Assembly (NCBI RefSeq): GCF_000701705.1
Contig: NZ_JNJP01000007.1
Coordinates: 1-64,000 of the forward strand
Reading direction: 5' to 3'
DNA: 64,000 nt
Origin: Bilophila wadsworthia ATCC 49260
Lineage (GTDB): Bacteria > Desulfobacterota > Desulfovibrionia > Desulfovibrionales > Desulfovibrionaceae
Shown: piece after piece, positions 1 to 8,384 of the stretch
Layout: each line of letters begins with the position of its first letter
How positions within the stretch are numbered: position 1 is the first letter of the stretch
Position numbers and translations under genes: made by a program
The notes under the pieces: generated by a model
Told to the model about the DNA's origin: nothing
Database searches by the model: none
The model's input: the letters and a program-made list of their open reading frames with translations, nothing else

Positions 1-685
1 AGGGCACGCATCACAGCACGCGCACCGTCTTTCGTGGTCAGGGCGGCATGGTGCTTCTCCTGTGCCGGAGCCAGCGCCCCGCGCAAATCCCGGCAGGGAT
101 CGCTCTTGGCTTTTCCCGTGGCCACTGCCCTTCGGAAAATCTGCGAGCAAATCCCCAAAACCCGATTTGCCGTCTCAATGACACCCCGCTTCTCCAATGA
201 TGTCAGGATACCCATGATCTCGATGGGGGTTATCTCCGACAGTGAGCGTTTGCCCAAGCGTGGGATCAAGTATTCGTCAATCCTGCGCCGCACCAGCCCC
301 TTGTAGTGCTCCGACCACAGCACAGAGTACAGGGAGTACCACTCCTCCGCCATCGCCGCAAAAGAGTTCTCCGCCGCGCGGCTCTCTCAACCTTCTCTTC
401 CTTGCGGGCCTGTGAAGGATCCACCCCGGATACAAGCAACTCCTTCGCTGCTGCCCGCCTGTCACGGGCCAGCTTCAGGGGTACTTCGGGGTATATTCCA
501 AAACTCAGAAGCTTTTCCTTTCCGTTCCACCGATAGCGCCATCTCCACCGCTTTGATCCGGTCGGCGCAACCTCTATGTAAAGCCCCTCTGAATCGTATA
601 TCTTGTAGGGCTTATCCGTGACCTTAGCCTGTTTGATTTTTGTGTCTGTCAGCATAGGGAACTCTGGGGTATGTGGGGTATCCAA
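1..685 (-). pseudogene. Tyrosine integrase of a tRNA-associated element, frameshifted and cut by the window edge
   Basis: The first ~100 residues from the ATG at 685 match the N-terminal arm-binding domain (DUF4102 type) of P4-like phage integrases: a start reading LTDTKIKQAK, then DSEGLYIEV and WRWRYRWNGKEKLLSFG. Around 371-380 the frame is lost. A single-base change in the GC-rich run there restores a stop-free frame (EEWYSLYSVLW, then a SAM-like core-binding region) that runs to position 1. The catalytic domain lies outside the window. The gene sits directly downstream of tRNA-Ser, the usual place for a site-specific island integrase. No slippery heptamer is visible, so an indel (pseudogene or sequencing error) is more likely than programmed frameshifting. 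Confidence 0.75.
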
Positions 686-694
686 CTGGGGTAT
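665..694. repeat. Three TGGGGTAT repeats over the integrase start
   Basis: TGGGGTAT occurs at 665-672, 674-681 and 687-694, and an inverted ATACCCC lies at 727-733. They straddle the integrase start codon. They could be binding sites for an excisionase or for the integrase itself; this is inferred from position only. Confidence 0.4.
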
Positions 695-760
695 GGATTC
701 CCCACTTGGTGAAGATCCCCTCGAATATACCCCAAAAAAGAGTGAGCTGACAAAAGATAA

Positions 761-790
761 TATGAGACGATATGAGACTTCGTGAGACGA
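761..790. repeat. Tandem 10-bp direct repeats beside the attachment site
   Basis: Three back-to-back 10-mers, TATGAGACGA, TATGAGACTT and CGTGAGACGA, lie between the integrase start and the tRNA 3' end. Related GAGACG/GAGTCG words recur at 818-832. Short direct repeats in this position are typical of integrase arm-type binding sites. Confidence 0.45.
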
Positions 791-799
791 AAGAGAGGG

Positions 800-843
800 A
801 AAAAAGTAAAGGCTCCTGAGACGTTATGAGTCGTCAGGAGCCT
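800..843 (-). terminator. Terminator downstream of tRNA-Ser
   Basis: GGCTCCTGA at 811-819 pairs with TCAGGAGCC at 834-842. On the minus strand the hairpin is followed by a T-rich stretch, the complement of AAAAAA at 800-805. It lies 17 bases past the tRNA 3' end. Confidence 0.65.
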
Positions 844-859
844 TCATGAGATACAAATA

Positions 860-952
860 TGGCGGAGAGGGAGGGATTCGAACCCTCGATACAGTTTTAT
901 CCGTATACCCGCTTAGCAGGCGAGCGCCTTCGGCCGTCTCGGCCACCTCTCC
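860..952 (-). tRNA. tRNA-Ser (anticodon GCU)
   Basis: The minus strand gives a class II tRNA of about 93 nt. The 7-bp acceptor stem GGAGAGG/CCTCTCC is followed by discriminator G and an encoded CCA. The T arm is GAGGG-TTCGAAT-CCCTC, there is a long variable arm, and the anticodon loop CTGCTAA reads GCT. It decodes AGC/AGU. Its 3' end abuts the integrase-bearing element, so it is the probable attachment site. Confidence 0.93.
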
Positions 953-1046
953 GTGGAAATGACGTTCAATGCGTCGTTTCGTGGATTCTTCTAGCGATTC
1001 TTCCCGTACCTGTCAACCGTTTTTTCGATTTTATCGTTCCCGGCGA

Positions 1047-3461
1047 TCAATCAAAAATGCCGGGGAGCTCTACCATGATAGAATAACTCTTGTCGTAACC
1101 ATCGTAATTATACCGGCCTATAATGCGGTAACATTGCGCCGAATAGGCAATATCAATACTTTGATCGTAGGTTTTTCCGAACGTTCCACCTTGGCGCATA
1201 TTACGGTAGTCATCAAACCTGATAGACCACTCAGGCGTCAAATTGATCGTCAAGTCATTGTGGATAAGCCGCAAATCCGAAGTAAGCTGGACATTGTTCC
1301 AGTTTTCATACTGGAATTTTTTTCTGTAGTCGTAATACTTATCACGGAAGCTCATACCGGTGTACCATGATATCTTATCCTTGTAGCGCAGATTGATATC
1401 ATGATCATGGCGTGTAACTTGTCCATCATACGCCGAGAAATACGTTTTATCATGATACCCGAGCCACGGCCAAGGATAGATCTCGAAATCCGAAACAATA
1501 TCCATGAATGGCCTGCGCCCATATTCATCCCGATACCGATCCCGGCGAGCCTCTTCAAAGTCGTAACCGCTCTCAAGCCGCCAGCGCAAAAGATCCTGAT
1601 AAAAAGTACTGCGCCGGGCTTCCTGCTTATCCCCCTCTCCGGTTACCGAAACAATGGAACCCTTCCGCGTTACAATATTGGTGATGGAGTACGTCAGTTC
1701 ATCCCGGGGCAGGATTCTATCCTCCATCAAATAGAAAGGATTCTTTTCTTGGTCAACATGCGGCGTGCGGGAATACCGGATACGCGGCTGGATTTCGTGA
1801 CGAACCGCCGTCCACATTTTCTTTCCGGCGTTTTCAGGTTTGAGCGGAATGCTCGATTCGTCTCCAAGCTGCCAGATGCGGCTGGCTTCCGTATACCCTT
1901 GGATGTCCATATCGATCATGGTACGGGATTCGCCTGTCTGACGTGGGGAAGCCGAATTGTCCATGTACATGGCCAATGGGCTGGTATGCTCCTTGCGATC
2001 CGTATTGTAGTAGGTCTGACGGAGCCCGACCGTACCGATGACGGAACCAAAACCAAAATCGAGAGGAACAGAGAGCTTCGGATAGATTTCCGTACGCCCG
2101 CCGGTTGTTCCCGAAGCACGGTACATATATCCGGACTGGAACTGCGCTTCCAGTTCCAAGGGAATCTGCGGAACGATTCTTCCCTTATACAGGAACAAGT
2201 CAAGCTGCGGCAGGCGCTGGACCAGTTCATCCTGGCTTTGCGCCCTGTTCCCGTGGCCGAGGGCAGGATCCTGCTCATACCGCATACTGGCGACGATGCC
2301 CACGCGCTGCCAATCATTGCTCACCAAAGCGGCGCTCACGCGGTTTTGATCGTCTTCCTGCAAATCACGCCCAAACATCCTGAACAAATTGTCACGGGTC
2401 CTGTCAAAACCTGTAGGCCCTTGGTTGAACTCACGAAGAAAGTCCTGATCCGAAACATAATCGATATTGGAGCGGTAACGCCACGTGGAGGCCCCAAGGA
2501 ATCCGTCGGCCATTCCGCGCAACCAGTACCGATCGTTGTTGGTACGCAGCGTTTGCTTATTTTCGCTTACCCGGCTCGTCCCTGGAATCGCCACGGTATC
2601 CTTATCGTAGATGCCGGTGGCGGCGAGCCATGTCTTTTGATCCGTAAATTCGTTCGCCCGATATTCGACACTGAGCGACGGCCCGATCTTCGTCATCCAG
2701 CCACCGTAGAACGTCATATCATGGCTTTCATCAATGGCCCAGAAATACGGCTGGGTATAATAAAAGCCACGCTTATCGCTGATGCCGTAGTCTGGCGGCA
2801 ACAACCCGGACTGGCGAGTTGTCTTTGCCGGCAATACCATGAAGGGGCTGTAAAAGATTCCCGTATTTTTTACGTCAAAAGTCGAGTGGAAAAGCTGGGC
2901 ATAACCGTCAATCTCCACGACGGCCTGCTCGGCATTCATTGACCACGCGGGACTGGTTCCGTCGCAGGTCGTCACTTTTGCCTTGTTGAAGGTATAGCGA
3001 TCACCCCAATGCTTGATGATCCGCGAGCCGCTGAAATAAATGTGCGGTCCCTCCATGAAAACATGGCCATTCGTCAGCCAGCCGGTTTTGGAGTGCAGAT
3101 CAAACTCGGCTTCATCTGAATGGATGTCGTCCTTGCCCATGCGGACGAACACGTTGCCTTTCAGATAAACCCAGTTTGTCGCGGAATAGTACCGGGCGAA
3201 ATCAGCTTTCAGGATGTCGTTTCCCCGCTGAAGGACAACCCCGCCCTGCGCCTCAACGATGGTATTGTCGCTGAGCGTGACCAGTTTGTCCGCCTCAAGA
3301 TTCCACGAAGCCTCCTTCGTGTCTTCCATCGGTATGGTGAGCACATCCGTAGCGGCATACGAATGGACCGGCGAACAAAGAAAAAGCGCCAGCAGAGCTA
3401 TGGGCGCGCAAACCGTTTTTGTCACAAGCCGGAACATTCCGCGAGGCAGGGGCACAATCAT
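1047..3461 (-). CDS. lptD: LPS-assembly protein LptD (outer-membrane translocon)
   Basis: LptD is the outer-membrane beta-barrel that, with LptE, inserts lipopolysaccharide into the outer leaflet. The product is ~804 aa. A signal peptide ends near residue 36 (VHSYA). An OstA/LptA-like periplasmic domain follows (DNTIVEAQGGVVLQRG, DDIHSDEAEFD), then a long C-terminal barrel ending in a strand with terminal aromatic IFD. Cysteines in TTCDG and near the C-terminus (QCYR) fit the family's disulfide positions. The ATG at 3461 is chosen because AGGAAG lies ~12 bases upstream. A TTG at 3554 and an ATG at 3437 are alternatives without a good ribosome site. It stands alone between tRNA-Ser and the divergent alr. 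Confidence 0.93.
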   Translation of the reverse strand: MIVPLPRGMFRLVTKTVCAPIALLALFLCSPVHSYAATDVLTIPMEDTKEASWNLEADKLVTLSDNTIVEAQGGVVLQRGNDILKADFARYYSATNWVYLKGNVFVRMGKDDIHSDEAEFDLHSKTGWLTNGHVFMEGPHIYFSGSRIIKHWGDRYTFNKAKVTTCDGTSPAWSMNAEQAVVEIDGYAQLFHSTFDVKNTGIFYSPFMVLPAKTTRQSGLLPPDYGISDKRGFYYTQPYFWAIDESHDMTFYGGWMTKIGPSLSVEYRANEFTDQKTWLAATGIYDKDTVAIPGTSRVSENKQTLRTNNDRYWLRGMADGFLGASTWRYRSNIDYVSDQDFLREFNQGPTGFDRTRDNLFRMFGRDLQEDDQNRVSAALVSNDWQRVGIVASMRYEQDPALGHGNRAQSQDELVQRLPQLDLFLYKGRIVPQIPLELEAQFQSGYMYRASGTTGGRTEIYPKLSVPLDFGFGSVIGTVGLRQTYYNTDRKEHTSPLAMYMDNSASPRQTGESRTMIDMDIQGYTEASRIWQLGDESSIPLKPENAGKKMWTAVRHEIQPRIRYSRTPHVDQEKNPFYLMEDRILPRDELTYSITNIVTRKGSIVSVTGEGDKQEARRSTFYQDLLRWRLESGYDFEEARRDRYRDEYGRRPFMDIVSDFEIYPWPWLGYHDKTYFSAYDGQVTRHDHDINLRYKDKISWYTGMSFRDKYYDYRKKFQYENWNNVQLTSDLRLIHNDLTINLTPEWSIRFDDYRNMRQGGTFGKTYDQSIDIAYSAQCYRIIGRYNYDGYDKSYSIMVELPGIFD

Positions 3462-3878
3462 GGGCACGGTAAACTTCCTGTTGCATCCAGCGTTCGGACG
3501 CACTATAAAAATGCTCCGCACAGGAGCGTGTTTAAAAGGATAACTCCGCAGCAACGTTTCTTTTGTATCACTCGAACCAATTGCCGGGCGCTATCCCGAA
3601 GCCTCTCAATGCCTGCCTCCCTCGCGGGGGTGCCTTTTGAAAAACAACGCGGCTTCATGCTCTGGTTCGTGCGGAGTGTACTCTAGCCCATTTTTCAAAC
3701 AAAAAAAACCCTCGGTTATTCCCCGCCGCCGGGGGGCGGCGAAAAAAAGAGGATCCTTTTTCCGATTCATCCATAACTTTCCCGAGATACGAAATGGGGG
3801 ATGTTTCCACGCCCGTTTACCGTCCAGAATCCTTGTCCCTGTTTTTTCACCAGCAAAGCGCTTGAGCGTGGAGGTCCC
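3462..3878. other. lptD-alr divergent intergenic region
   Basis: 417 bases without a supported gene, between two divergent genes. At 3724-3741 a perfect CGCCGCC-GGGG-GGCGGCG palindrome is flanked by an A7 tract and an A8 tract (about 3701-3710). It could be a transcription stop or structured leader; no clear sigma-70 boxes were found. Confidence 0.4.
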
Positions 3879-5033
3879 ATGTTTTTGAGCAGTGCCATCA
3901 TCACCGTCCACCTTGAAAACCTTAGGCATAACCTGAAAACACTGCTGGCCCGCCACCCTTCTCTCATGCCGGTCATCAAGGCCGACGCCTACGGGCACGG
4001 CGTCGTCGCCGTGGCGCGCGTGCTGGCGGAAGAAGGGATACAGCATATGGCGGTGGGTTCCGTGGGGGAAGGCGCACTGCTCAGGCAGGAAGGGCATACG
4101 GCTTTCCTGCTCGCCCTGATGGGACTGGCAAGGGATGAAGATACGGCTCTTGCCGCGAGCTACGACATCACGCCGCTGGTCCATAGCCGGGAAAGCCTTG
4201 AGCGGATCCTTGCGCAAAGCCATCTGACGGGACGGGCGAAGCCGTTGACGGTTGCCATCAAATTCGACACCGGCATGTCCCGGCTGGGGTTCCGCGTGGA
4301 TGAAGCGGCGGAGCTGGCCGACTATCTGCGTACGCTCAAGGAAGTGCGGCCCGTGCTGATCATGTCGCACCTCGCCGCTTCGGATACTCCGGCACTCGAC
4401 GATTTCACCCACGAACAGGCGCGCCGCTTCCACGAAGCGACGGAAAGCATGAAGGCCGTTTTCCCGGGCCTCAAAACATCCCTGACAAACTCTCCGGGCC
4501 TCCTCTGCTGGCCGAGCTACGTCGGCGATCTGGCCAGACCCGGCGTCACGCTCTACGGAGGAAATCCGCTTCACGGCACGGATAGGGCCAAGCTGGGCAT
4601 GGGCCTGCTTCCCGTCATGGAGATGGCGGCTCCCGTGCTTTCCGTCCACCCCGTCGTGAAAGGTGCCACGGTCAGCTACGGCTGCCTGTACACCGCCCCC
4701 AAAGACATCAGGGCGGCCGTCGTCGGGGCCGGCTATGCCGACGGCTACCCGCGTTCGCTGTCCATGCGCGGCTCAGTCCTGATCCGGGGACAGCGCGCCC
4801 CTATCCTTGGGCGGGTGTGTATGCAGATGTGCATCGTCGACGTGACCGATATCCCGGGCGTCGAACCCGGCGATACGGCTTATCTGCTGGGGGGCTCGGG
4901 CCCGCTGGCCATCCGGCCCGAGGAACTTGCCGAATGGTGGGGGACCATTTCTTATGAGGTATTCTGTGCGCTAGGCCGCAACCGCCGCGTAAGCGAGAAA
5001 AAGTTCAGCGAATACAGTAACCGGCGGGCCTAA
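3879..5033 (+). CDS. alr: Alanine racemase
   Basis: PLP enzyme that converts L- to D-alanine for peptidoglycan. The 384-aa product has the PLP-lysine motif KADAYGHG (K34), a TIM-barrel N-terminal domain with KFDTGMSRLGF and MSHLAASD, and the second catalytic motif GYADGYPRS in the C-terminal beta domain. The ATG at 3879 is preceded by GGAGG; an in-frame ATG at 3801 has no ribosome site and would add non-conserved residues. It is monocistronic and converges on cfa. Length and motifs are normal for the family. Confidence 0.95.
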   Translation: MFLSSAIITVHLENLRHNLKTLLARHPSLMPVIKADAYGHGVVAVARVLAEEGIQHMAVGSVGEGALLRQEGHTAFLLALMGLARDEDTALAASYDITPLVHSRESLERILAQSHLTGRAKPLTVAIKFDTGMSRLGFRVDEAAELADYLRTLKEVRPVLIMSHLAASDTPALDDFTHEQARRFHEATESMKAVFPGLKTSLTNSPGLLCWPSYVGDLARPGVTLYGGNPLHGTDRAKLGMGLLPVMEMAAPVLSVHPVVKGATVSYGCLYTAPKDIRAAVVGAGYADGYPRSLSMRGSVLIRGQRAPILGRVCMQMCIVDVTDIPGVEPGDTAYLLGGSGPLAIRPEELAEWWGTISYEVFCALGRNRRVSEKKFSEYSNRRA

Positions 5034-5045
5034 GCTTCAGCTTCT

Positions 5046-5071
5046 GGTGCGGCAGGGCTCCCCGCCGCACC
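5046..5071. terminator. Hairpin between convergent alr and cfa
   Basis: GGTGCGGC (5046-5053) and GCCGCACC (5064-5071) form a perfect 8-bp stem just outside both stop codons. There is no good T tract, so it is a weak or factor-dependent bidirectional terminator candidate. Confidence 0.4.
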
Positions 5072-5073
5072 GT

Positions 5074-6186
5074 TCAGCGCTGGCAGCAGTAGCCGCCTTC
5101 CACACCTTCCGGGCTCAGCACGATCTGCCAGAGCTGGATGTCACGCGCCCGGAAAGCGCCCGCGCAGCTTAAAAGATAGTACCGGTACATGCGGCGTACG
5201 CGCTCGCTGCACTGGAAAGCGCCTTCCGCATAGCCTTCCTCAAAGCGCTGGTGCCATGCCATGAGCGTCTTGTCGTAATCGGCGCCGAAGTTGTGCCAGT
5301 CTTCCATGACATAAAGCCCGGTGATGGCCTTTGCGACGCAAACGGGAGAGGGAAGCATCCCGTTGGGGAAGATATATTTATTGATCCACGGATCGGTTCC
5401 CGTCTTCTTCTTGCTGTTGCCGATGGTATGCAGCAGGAACAGCCCCGAAGGTTTCAGCAGCCGTTTGGTCGTCTTCATGAAAATATCGTAATTTTTCCGT
5501 CCCACGTGCTCGAACATCCCCACGGAGACGATGCGATCGAACTGCCCTTCCATGGAACGGTAATCCTGCAGCAGCCAGTTGACGAGATGCCCGGCATCGT
5601 GTTCCCGGGCATAGGCCAGCTGTTCCGTGGAAATCGTGACCCCGGTGACCTTCACCCCGTATTCTTTGGCCATATATAAGGAAAGGCCACCCCAGCCGCA
5701 CCCGATGTCGAGCACGGACATCCCTTCCTTGAGATCCAGCTTCCGGCAAATCAGATCCATCTTGTTGCGCTGCGCCTCGTCCAGCGTCTCGGCATCCTTC
5801 CAATACCCGCAACTGTAATTCATCGTAGGCCCGAGCATACGCGCGAACATGGCATTGTCCGTATTGTAATGCTGTTCCGCGACCATTGGGGCCCTGGCTA
5901 CGCTTTGCAGGTTGAACAGGAGCTGGCTCGCCACGATCAGCGCGTTGGGCAGGTTGCGCCGTACCTTATCCTCCAGATGCGCGTGAAGGGCCTTACAAAA
6001 CATCACATCCAGCTGGTCGCAGTCCCACCAGCCCTCGAGATAGGCCTCGCCCGCTCCGAGCGTCCCCTCCCGAAGCACCCGTTTATACAGGCCTTCATTA
6101 TGAACCCGGATATCCCAGGGACGGTCTCCCCCAACCCGGATATCCGCCTCAGCAAGCATCGAAGTCAAAACGGCTTTTGCATCCAT
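5074..6186 (-). CDS. cfa: Cyclopropane-fatty-acyl-phospholipid synthase
   Basis: SAM-dependent enzyme that adds a methylene across the double bond of membrane phospholipid acyl chains. The 370-aa product has the SAM-binding motif VLDIGCGWGG near residue 160, then GVTISTEQLAYA, and the family motifs FDRIVSVGMFEHVG and MEDWHNFGADYDKTL. An N-terminal lipid-binding segment (VHNEGLYKRVLREGTLGAGEAYLEGWWDC in short pieces) is present. Length is typical. It is monocistronic, with a plausible promoter at 6273-6301. Confidence 0.95.
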   Translation of the reverse strand: MDAKAVLTSMLAEADIRVGGDRPWDIRVHNEGLYKRVLREGTLGAGEAYLEGWWDCDQLDVMFCKALHAHLEDKVRRNLPNALIVASQLLFNLQSVARAPMVAEQHYNTDNAMFARMLGPTMNYSCGYWKDAETLDEAQRNKMDLICRKLDLKEGMSVLDIGCGWGGLSLYMAKEYGVKVTGVTISTEQLAYAREHDAGHLVNWLLQDYRSMEGQFDRIVSVGMFEHVGRKNYDIFMKTTKRLLKPSGLFLLHTIGNSKKKTGTDPWINKYIFPNGMLPSPVCVAKAITGLYVMEDWHNFGADYDKTLMAWHQRFEEGYAEGAFQCSERVRRMYRYYLLSCAGAFRARDIQLWQIVLSPEGVEGGYCCQR

Positions 6187-6272
6187 GACTAACCTCCGAA
6201 AATATCGCCTTCACACCCCTTCCCGGAGTAAAGGCGGCTTTCCATGATGCACCACGGAATACCCTTTTCTTC

Positions 6273-6301
6273 AATTATTAGTTGGCGCTAGAATCATTCA
6301 A
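6273..6301 (-). promoter_or_regulatory. Candidate sigma-70 promoter for cfa
   Basis: On the minus strand TTGAAT (6301-6296) and ATAATT (6278-6273) are 17 bases apart, about 90 bases upstream of the cfa start. Confidence 0.4.
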
Positions 6302-6400
6302 CCATAAAAACCTCCTCCATGCGGAGGGACACGAAAAAGCCAAAAAATCCCCACTATTCGGAGAGGCTGTGCGGGCGGCTGAGCCCCTGCCGCCATGATC

Positions 6401-6431
6401 AAAAAAGAGAAGACGGACAATCCGCCTCCTC
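6401..6431 (-). terminator. Terminator of the folK-YHS operon
   Basis: On the minus strand GAGGAGGCGGA-TTG-TCCGTCTTCTC pairs along 11 bp (two G-U pairs), followed by T6 (6406-6401). It lies 38 bases after the stop of the YHS-domain gene. Confidence 0.7.
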
Positions 6432-6468
6432 TTTATTGTAAGACTGCAACCGCCCTTCGCAAGGGAGA

Positions 6469-6756
6469 TTATTCGTCGTCATCCCCGCCGGTCTTCTCGG
6501 GCAGCTTTCCGATGCGCTTCAAGAACTCGTCGCGGCAGTCGTAGCTGCAAAAACGGTGAACCGTCTTGCCGTCCCGAACGGTGATGTTGCTGTCGGAGTC
6601 AATATAGGCTCCGCAAACCGGGTCTTTGACCATCTCCCCGGTAGCGATAAGATGTTCCTTTTCCTTCTTGGTATCCTCGCCGCTCTTTTTGCGGTCGTTC
6701 ATGAACATGCGATACAGGGCATAGCCCACAAGGATGAGGATCAACCATTTCCACAT
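6469..6756 (-). CDS. Small membrane-anchored YHS/TRASH-type metal-binding protein
   Basis: 95 aa. One N-terminal membrane segment (WLILILVGYALYRMF) is followed by a charged linker and a C-terminal YHS-like fold: KDPVCGAYID, then HRFCSYDCRDEFLKRIG. Cysteines are at the positions expected for a metal or redox site. This matches the PP0621-type family of one-TM YHS proteins, for which no firm function is known. It starts 21 bases after folK and shares its transcript. The acidic tail GGDDDE is unremarkable. Confidence 0.75.
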   Translation of the reverse strand: MWKWLILILVGYALYRMFMNDRKKSGEDTKKEKEHLIATGEMVKDPVCGAYIDSDSNITVRDGKTVHRFCSYDCRDEFLKRIGKLPEKTGGDDDE

Positions 6757-6777
6757 GGTTCAACTCCAGCATTGCCG

Positions 6778-7293
6778 TTACTGGCGGATGCGGTTCCCTT
6801 CCACGGCATGAGCGAGGGAACGCAACGCCTCTCCGGGAGTCCGTCCGTCGGAGAGGAGCAGATTCGGTTCGATATCCCGCAGAGGGACAAGCACAAAAGC
6901 CCGTTCCGACATGCGAGGATGGGGCAGAGCCAGATGCGGCGTATCCCAGCGCTCCTGATCAAACAACAAGAGATCCAGATCGATAACGCGCGGGCCGAAC
7001 CGCATCGCCGGGTCCGACGTCTCCCGGACGCGGCCCAACCTCTTTTCCACATCAAGCAGCATATCCAAAAAATCGGGGGCTGTCATGTCTAAAGCGCAGG
7101 ATACCTTGAGAACCTGATTGGCGAACCAGGGCTGGTCGCGCATATCCTGCGGCTCCGTAAAATACACGGGCGACGACGCCTCGATTTTCCAGCCCGGCAG
7201 GGCCCCAAAAACCTCACGCGCCCGGGCCAGATTCGTTTCCGGTTCGCCCATATTGGAACCCATGCACACATACGCCATATGCCGCTCATTCAT
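6778..7293 (-). CDS. folK: 2-amino-4-hydroxy-6-hydroxymethyldihydropteridine pyrophosphokinase
   Basis: HPPK transfers pyrophosphate from ATP to 6-hydroxymethyl-7,8-dihydropterin in folate synthesis. The ~171-aa product begins MAYVCMGSNMG after a short leader. It has SSPVYFTEPQ, FLDMLLDVEKRLGR, the signature FGPRVIDLDLLLF with its Mg-binding aspartates, and LPHPRMSERAFVLVPL. Two adjacent ATGs (7296, 7293) follow GGAG; the second has the better spacing of 7. It is divergent from xerD with a ~60-base gap and co-transcribed with the YHS gene. Confidence 0.92.
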   Translation of the reverse strand: MNERHMAYVCMGSNMGEPETNLARAREVFGALPGWKIEASSPVYFTEPQDMRDQPWFANQVLKVSCALDMTAPDFLDMLLDVEKRLGRVRETSDPAMRFGPRVIDLDLLLFDQERWDTPHLALPHPRMSERAFVLVPLRDIEPNLLLSDGRTPGEALRSLAHAVEGNRIRQ

Positions 7294-7355
7294 CATATCA
7301 CTCCAAAAGCCGCGACCGGTTTGCGATTCCCCATGCTCTGGTGTATTCTGCGAAC

Positions 7356-8366
7356 ATGAAGACGACCACGCGAATCCATGCATCTCCCGTTTCCGACAAG
7401 AACGGGCAGTGCCCCGATACTCCGGCAGGTTTTCCCGCCAGACTGGCTTCCCGCTGGCTTGATGGACTCATAGCCGAACGGGGGCTCTCGCGCAACACCG
7501 TCGCCGCCTACAGGCAAGATCTGGACGCGCTCCGGGACTTCCTCGACGAGCTGGAAACGCCCCTCAGCGGCCTAGACGACGAAAACATCACGCTGTTCAT
7601 CGCTTGGCTGCGCAAACGCGGCGACGCGACCCGCACGCTCGCGCGGCGCATTTCGTCCCTGCGCAGTTTCCTCGCATGGTGCGTCGAACGGGGGGAACTG
7701 GCCTCCAACCCGGCCGCCCTCATCGACACGCCCAAACTCCCTTCCCTCCTGCCCGACGTGCTGACGCAAGATGAGATCGTCCGGCTGCTCAACGCGCCGG
7801 ACGCCACCAGCAAGCTCGGGCTCCGGGATCGGGCCATGCTGGAGCTGCTGTACGCCGCGGGTATGCGCGTTTCCGAGCTCATCGAACTGCAACCCATCGA
7901 TCTGGATCTCCAGCGGGGCGTCGTGCGCATTTTCGGCAAGGGAAGCAAGGAGCGCCTTGTCCCCCTGCATGACGCGGCGGTCATGCGCATGGCCGAATAC
8001 CTCAAAATCGTGCGCCCCCTCTTCACCCCCGTTGAGGACCGGGTGTTCCTCAACCGCTCCGGCAACGGCCTCTCCCGGCAGGGCGTCTGGAAGCTGGTCA
8101 AACGCTACGCGCTGGAGGCGGGCATCCGAAAACCCATTTCCCCGCACACGTTCCGGCACTCCTTCGCCACCCACCTGCTGGAAGGCGGGGCGGATCTCCG
8201 TTCCGTGCAGATCCTCCTCGGCCATGCGGACATGAGCGCCACGGAGCTCTATACGCACGTCCAGTCCGAACGCCTGCTCCAGATCCACAGGAAATACCAT
8301 CCCCGGTCCCAGCACGCCGAGCCCGGCCCGGATGACGCCTCCTCTCCCGAAGACGACCTGTCGTAA
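7356..8366 (+). CDS. xerD: Site-specific tyrosine recombinase XerD-like
   Basis: Resolves chromosome dimers at dif with a partner recombinase. About 336 aa. The N-terminal SAM-like core-binding domain (RGLSRNTVAAYRQDL) is followed by the catalytic domain. The full catalytic set is visible: R in GMRVSELI, K in GKGSKERLVPL, H and R in PHTFRHSFATHLL, H in LLGHADMS and the nucleophile Y in ELYTHV. The N-terminal ~35 residues and the acidic tail after YHPRS are extensions. The start is uncertain: ATG 7356 or GTG 7341, neither with a clear ribosome site. XerC and XerD are hard to separate; the sequence style favours XerD. Confidence 0.88.
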   Translation: MKTTTRIHASPVSDKNGQCPDTPAGFPARLASRWLDGLIAERGLSRNTVAAYRQDLDALRDFLDELETPLSGLDDENITLFIAWLRKRGDATRTLARRISSLRSFLAWCVERGELASNPAALIDTPKLPSLLPDVLTQDEIVRLLNAPDATSKLGLRDRAMLELLYAAGMRVSELIELQPIDLDLQRGVVRIFGKGSKERLVPLHDAAVMRMAEYLKIVRPLFTPVEDRVFLNRSGNGLSRQGVWKLVKRYALEAGIRKPISPHTFRHSFATHLLEGGADLRSVQILLGHADMSATELYTHVQSERLLQIHRKYHPRSQHAEPGPDDASSPEDDLS

Positions 8367-8384
8367 GCTGCATAAGGAAACCGC

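Noticed and set aside
34..306. Plus-strand 90-codon frame at the left edge
   Set aside because: Antisense to the integrase core-binding domain.
761..790. Start of a CRISPR array
   Set aside because: Repeats are 10 bp with no spacers and no cas genes nearby.
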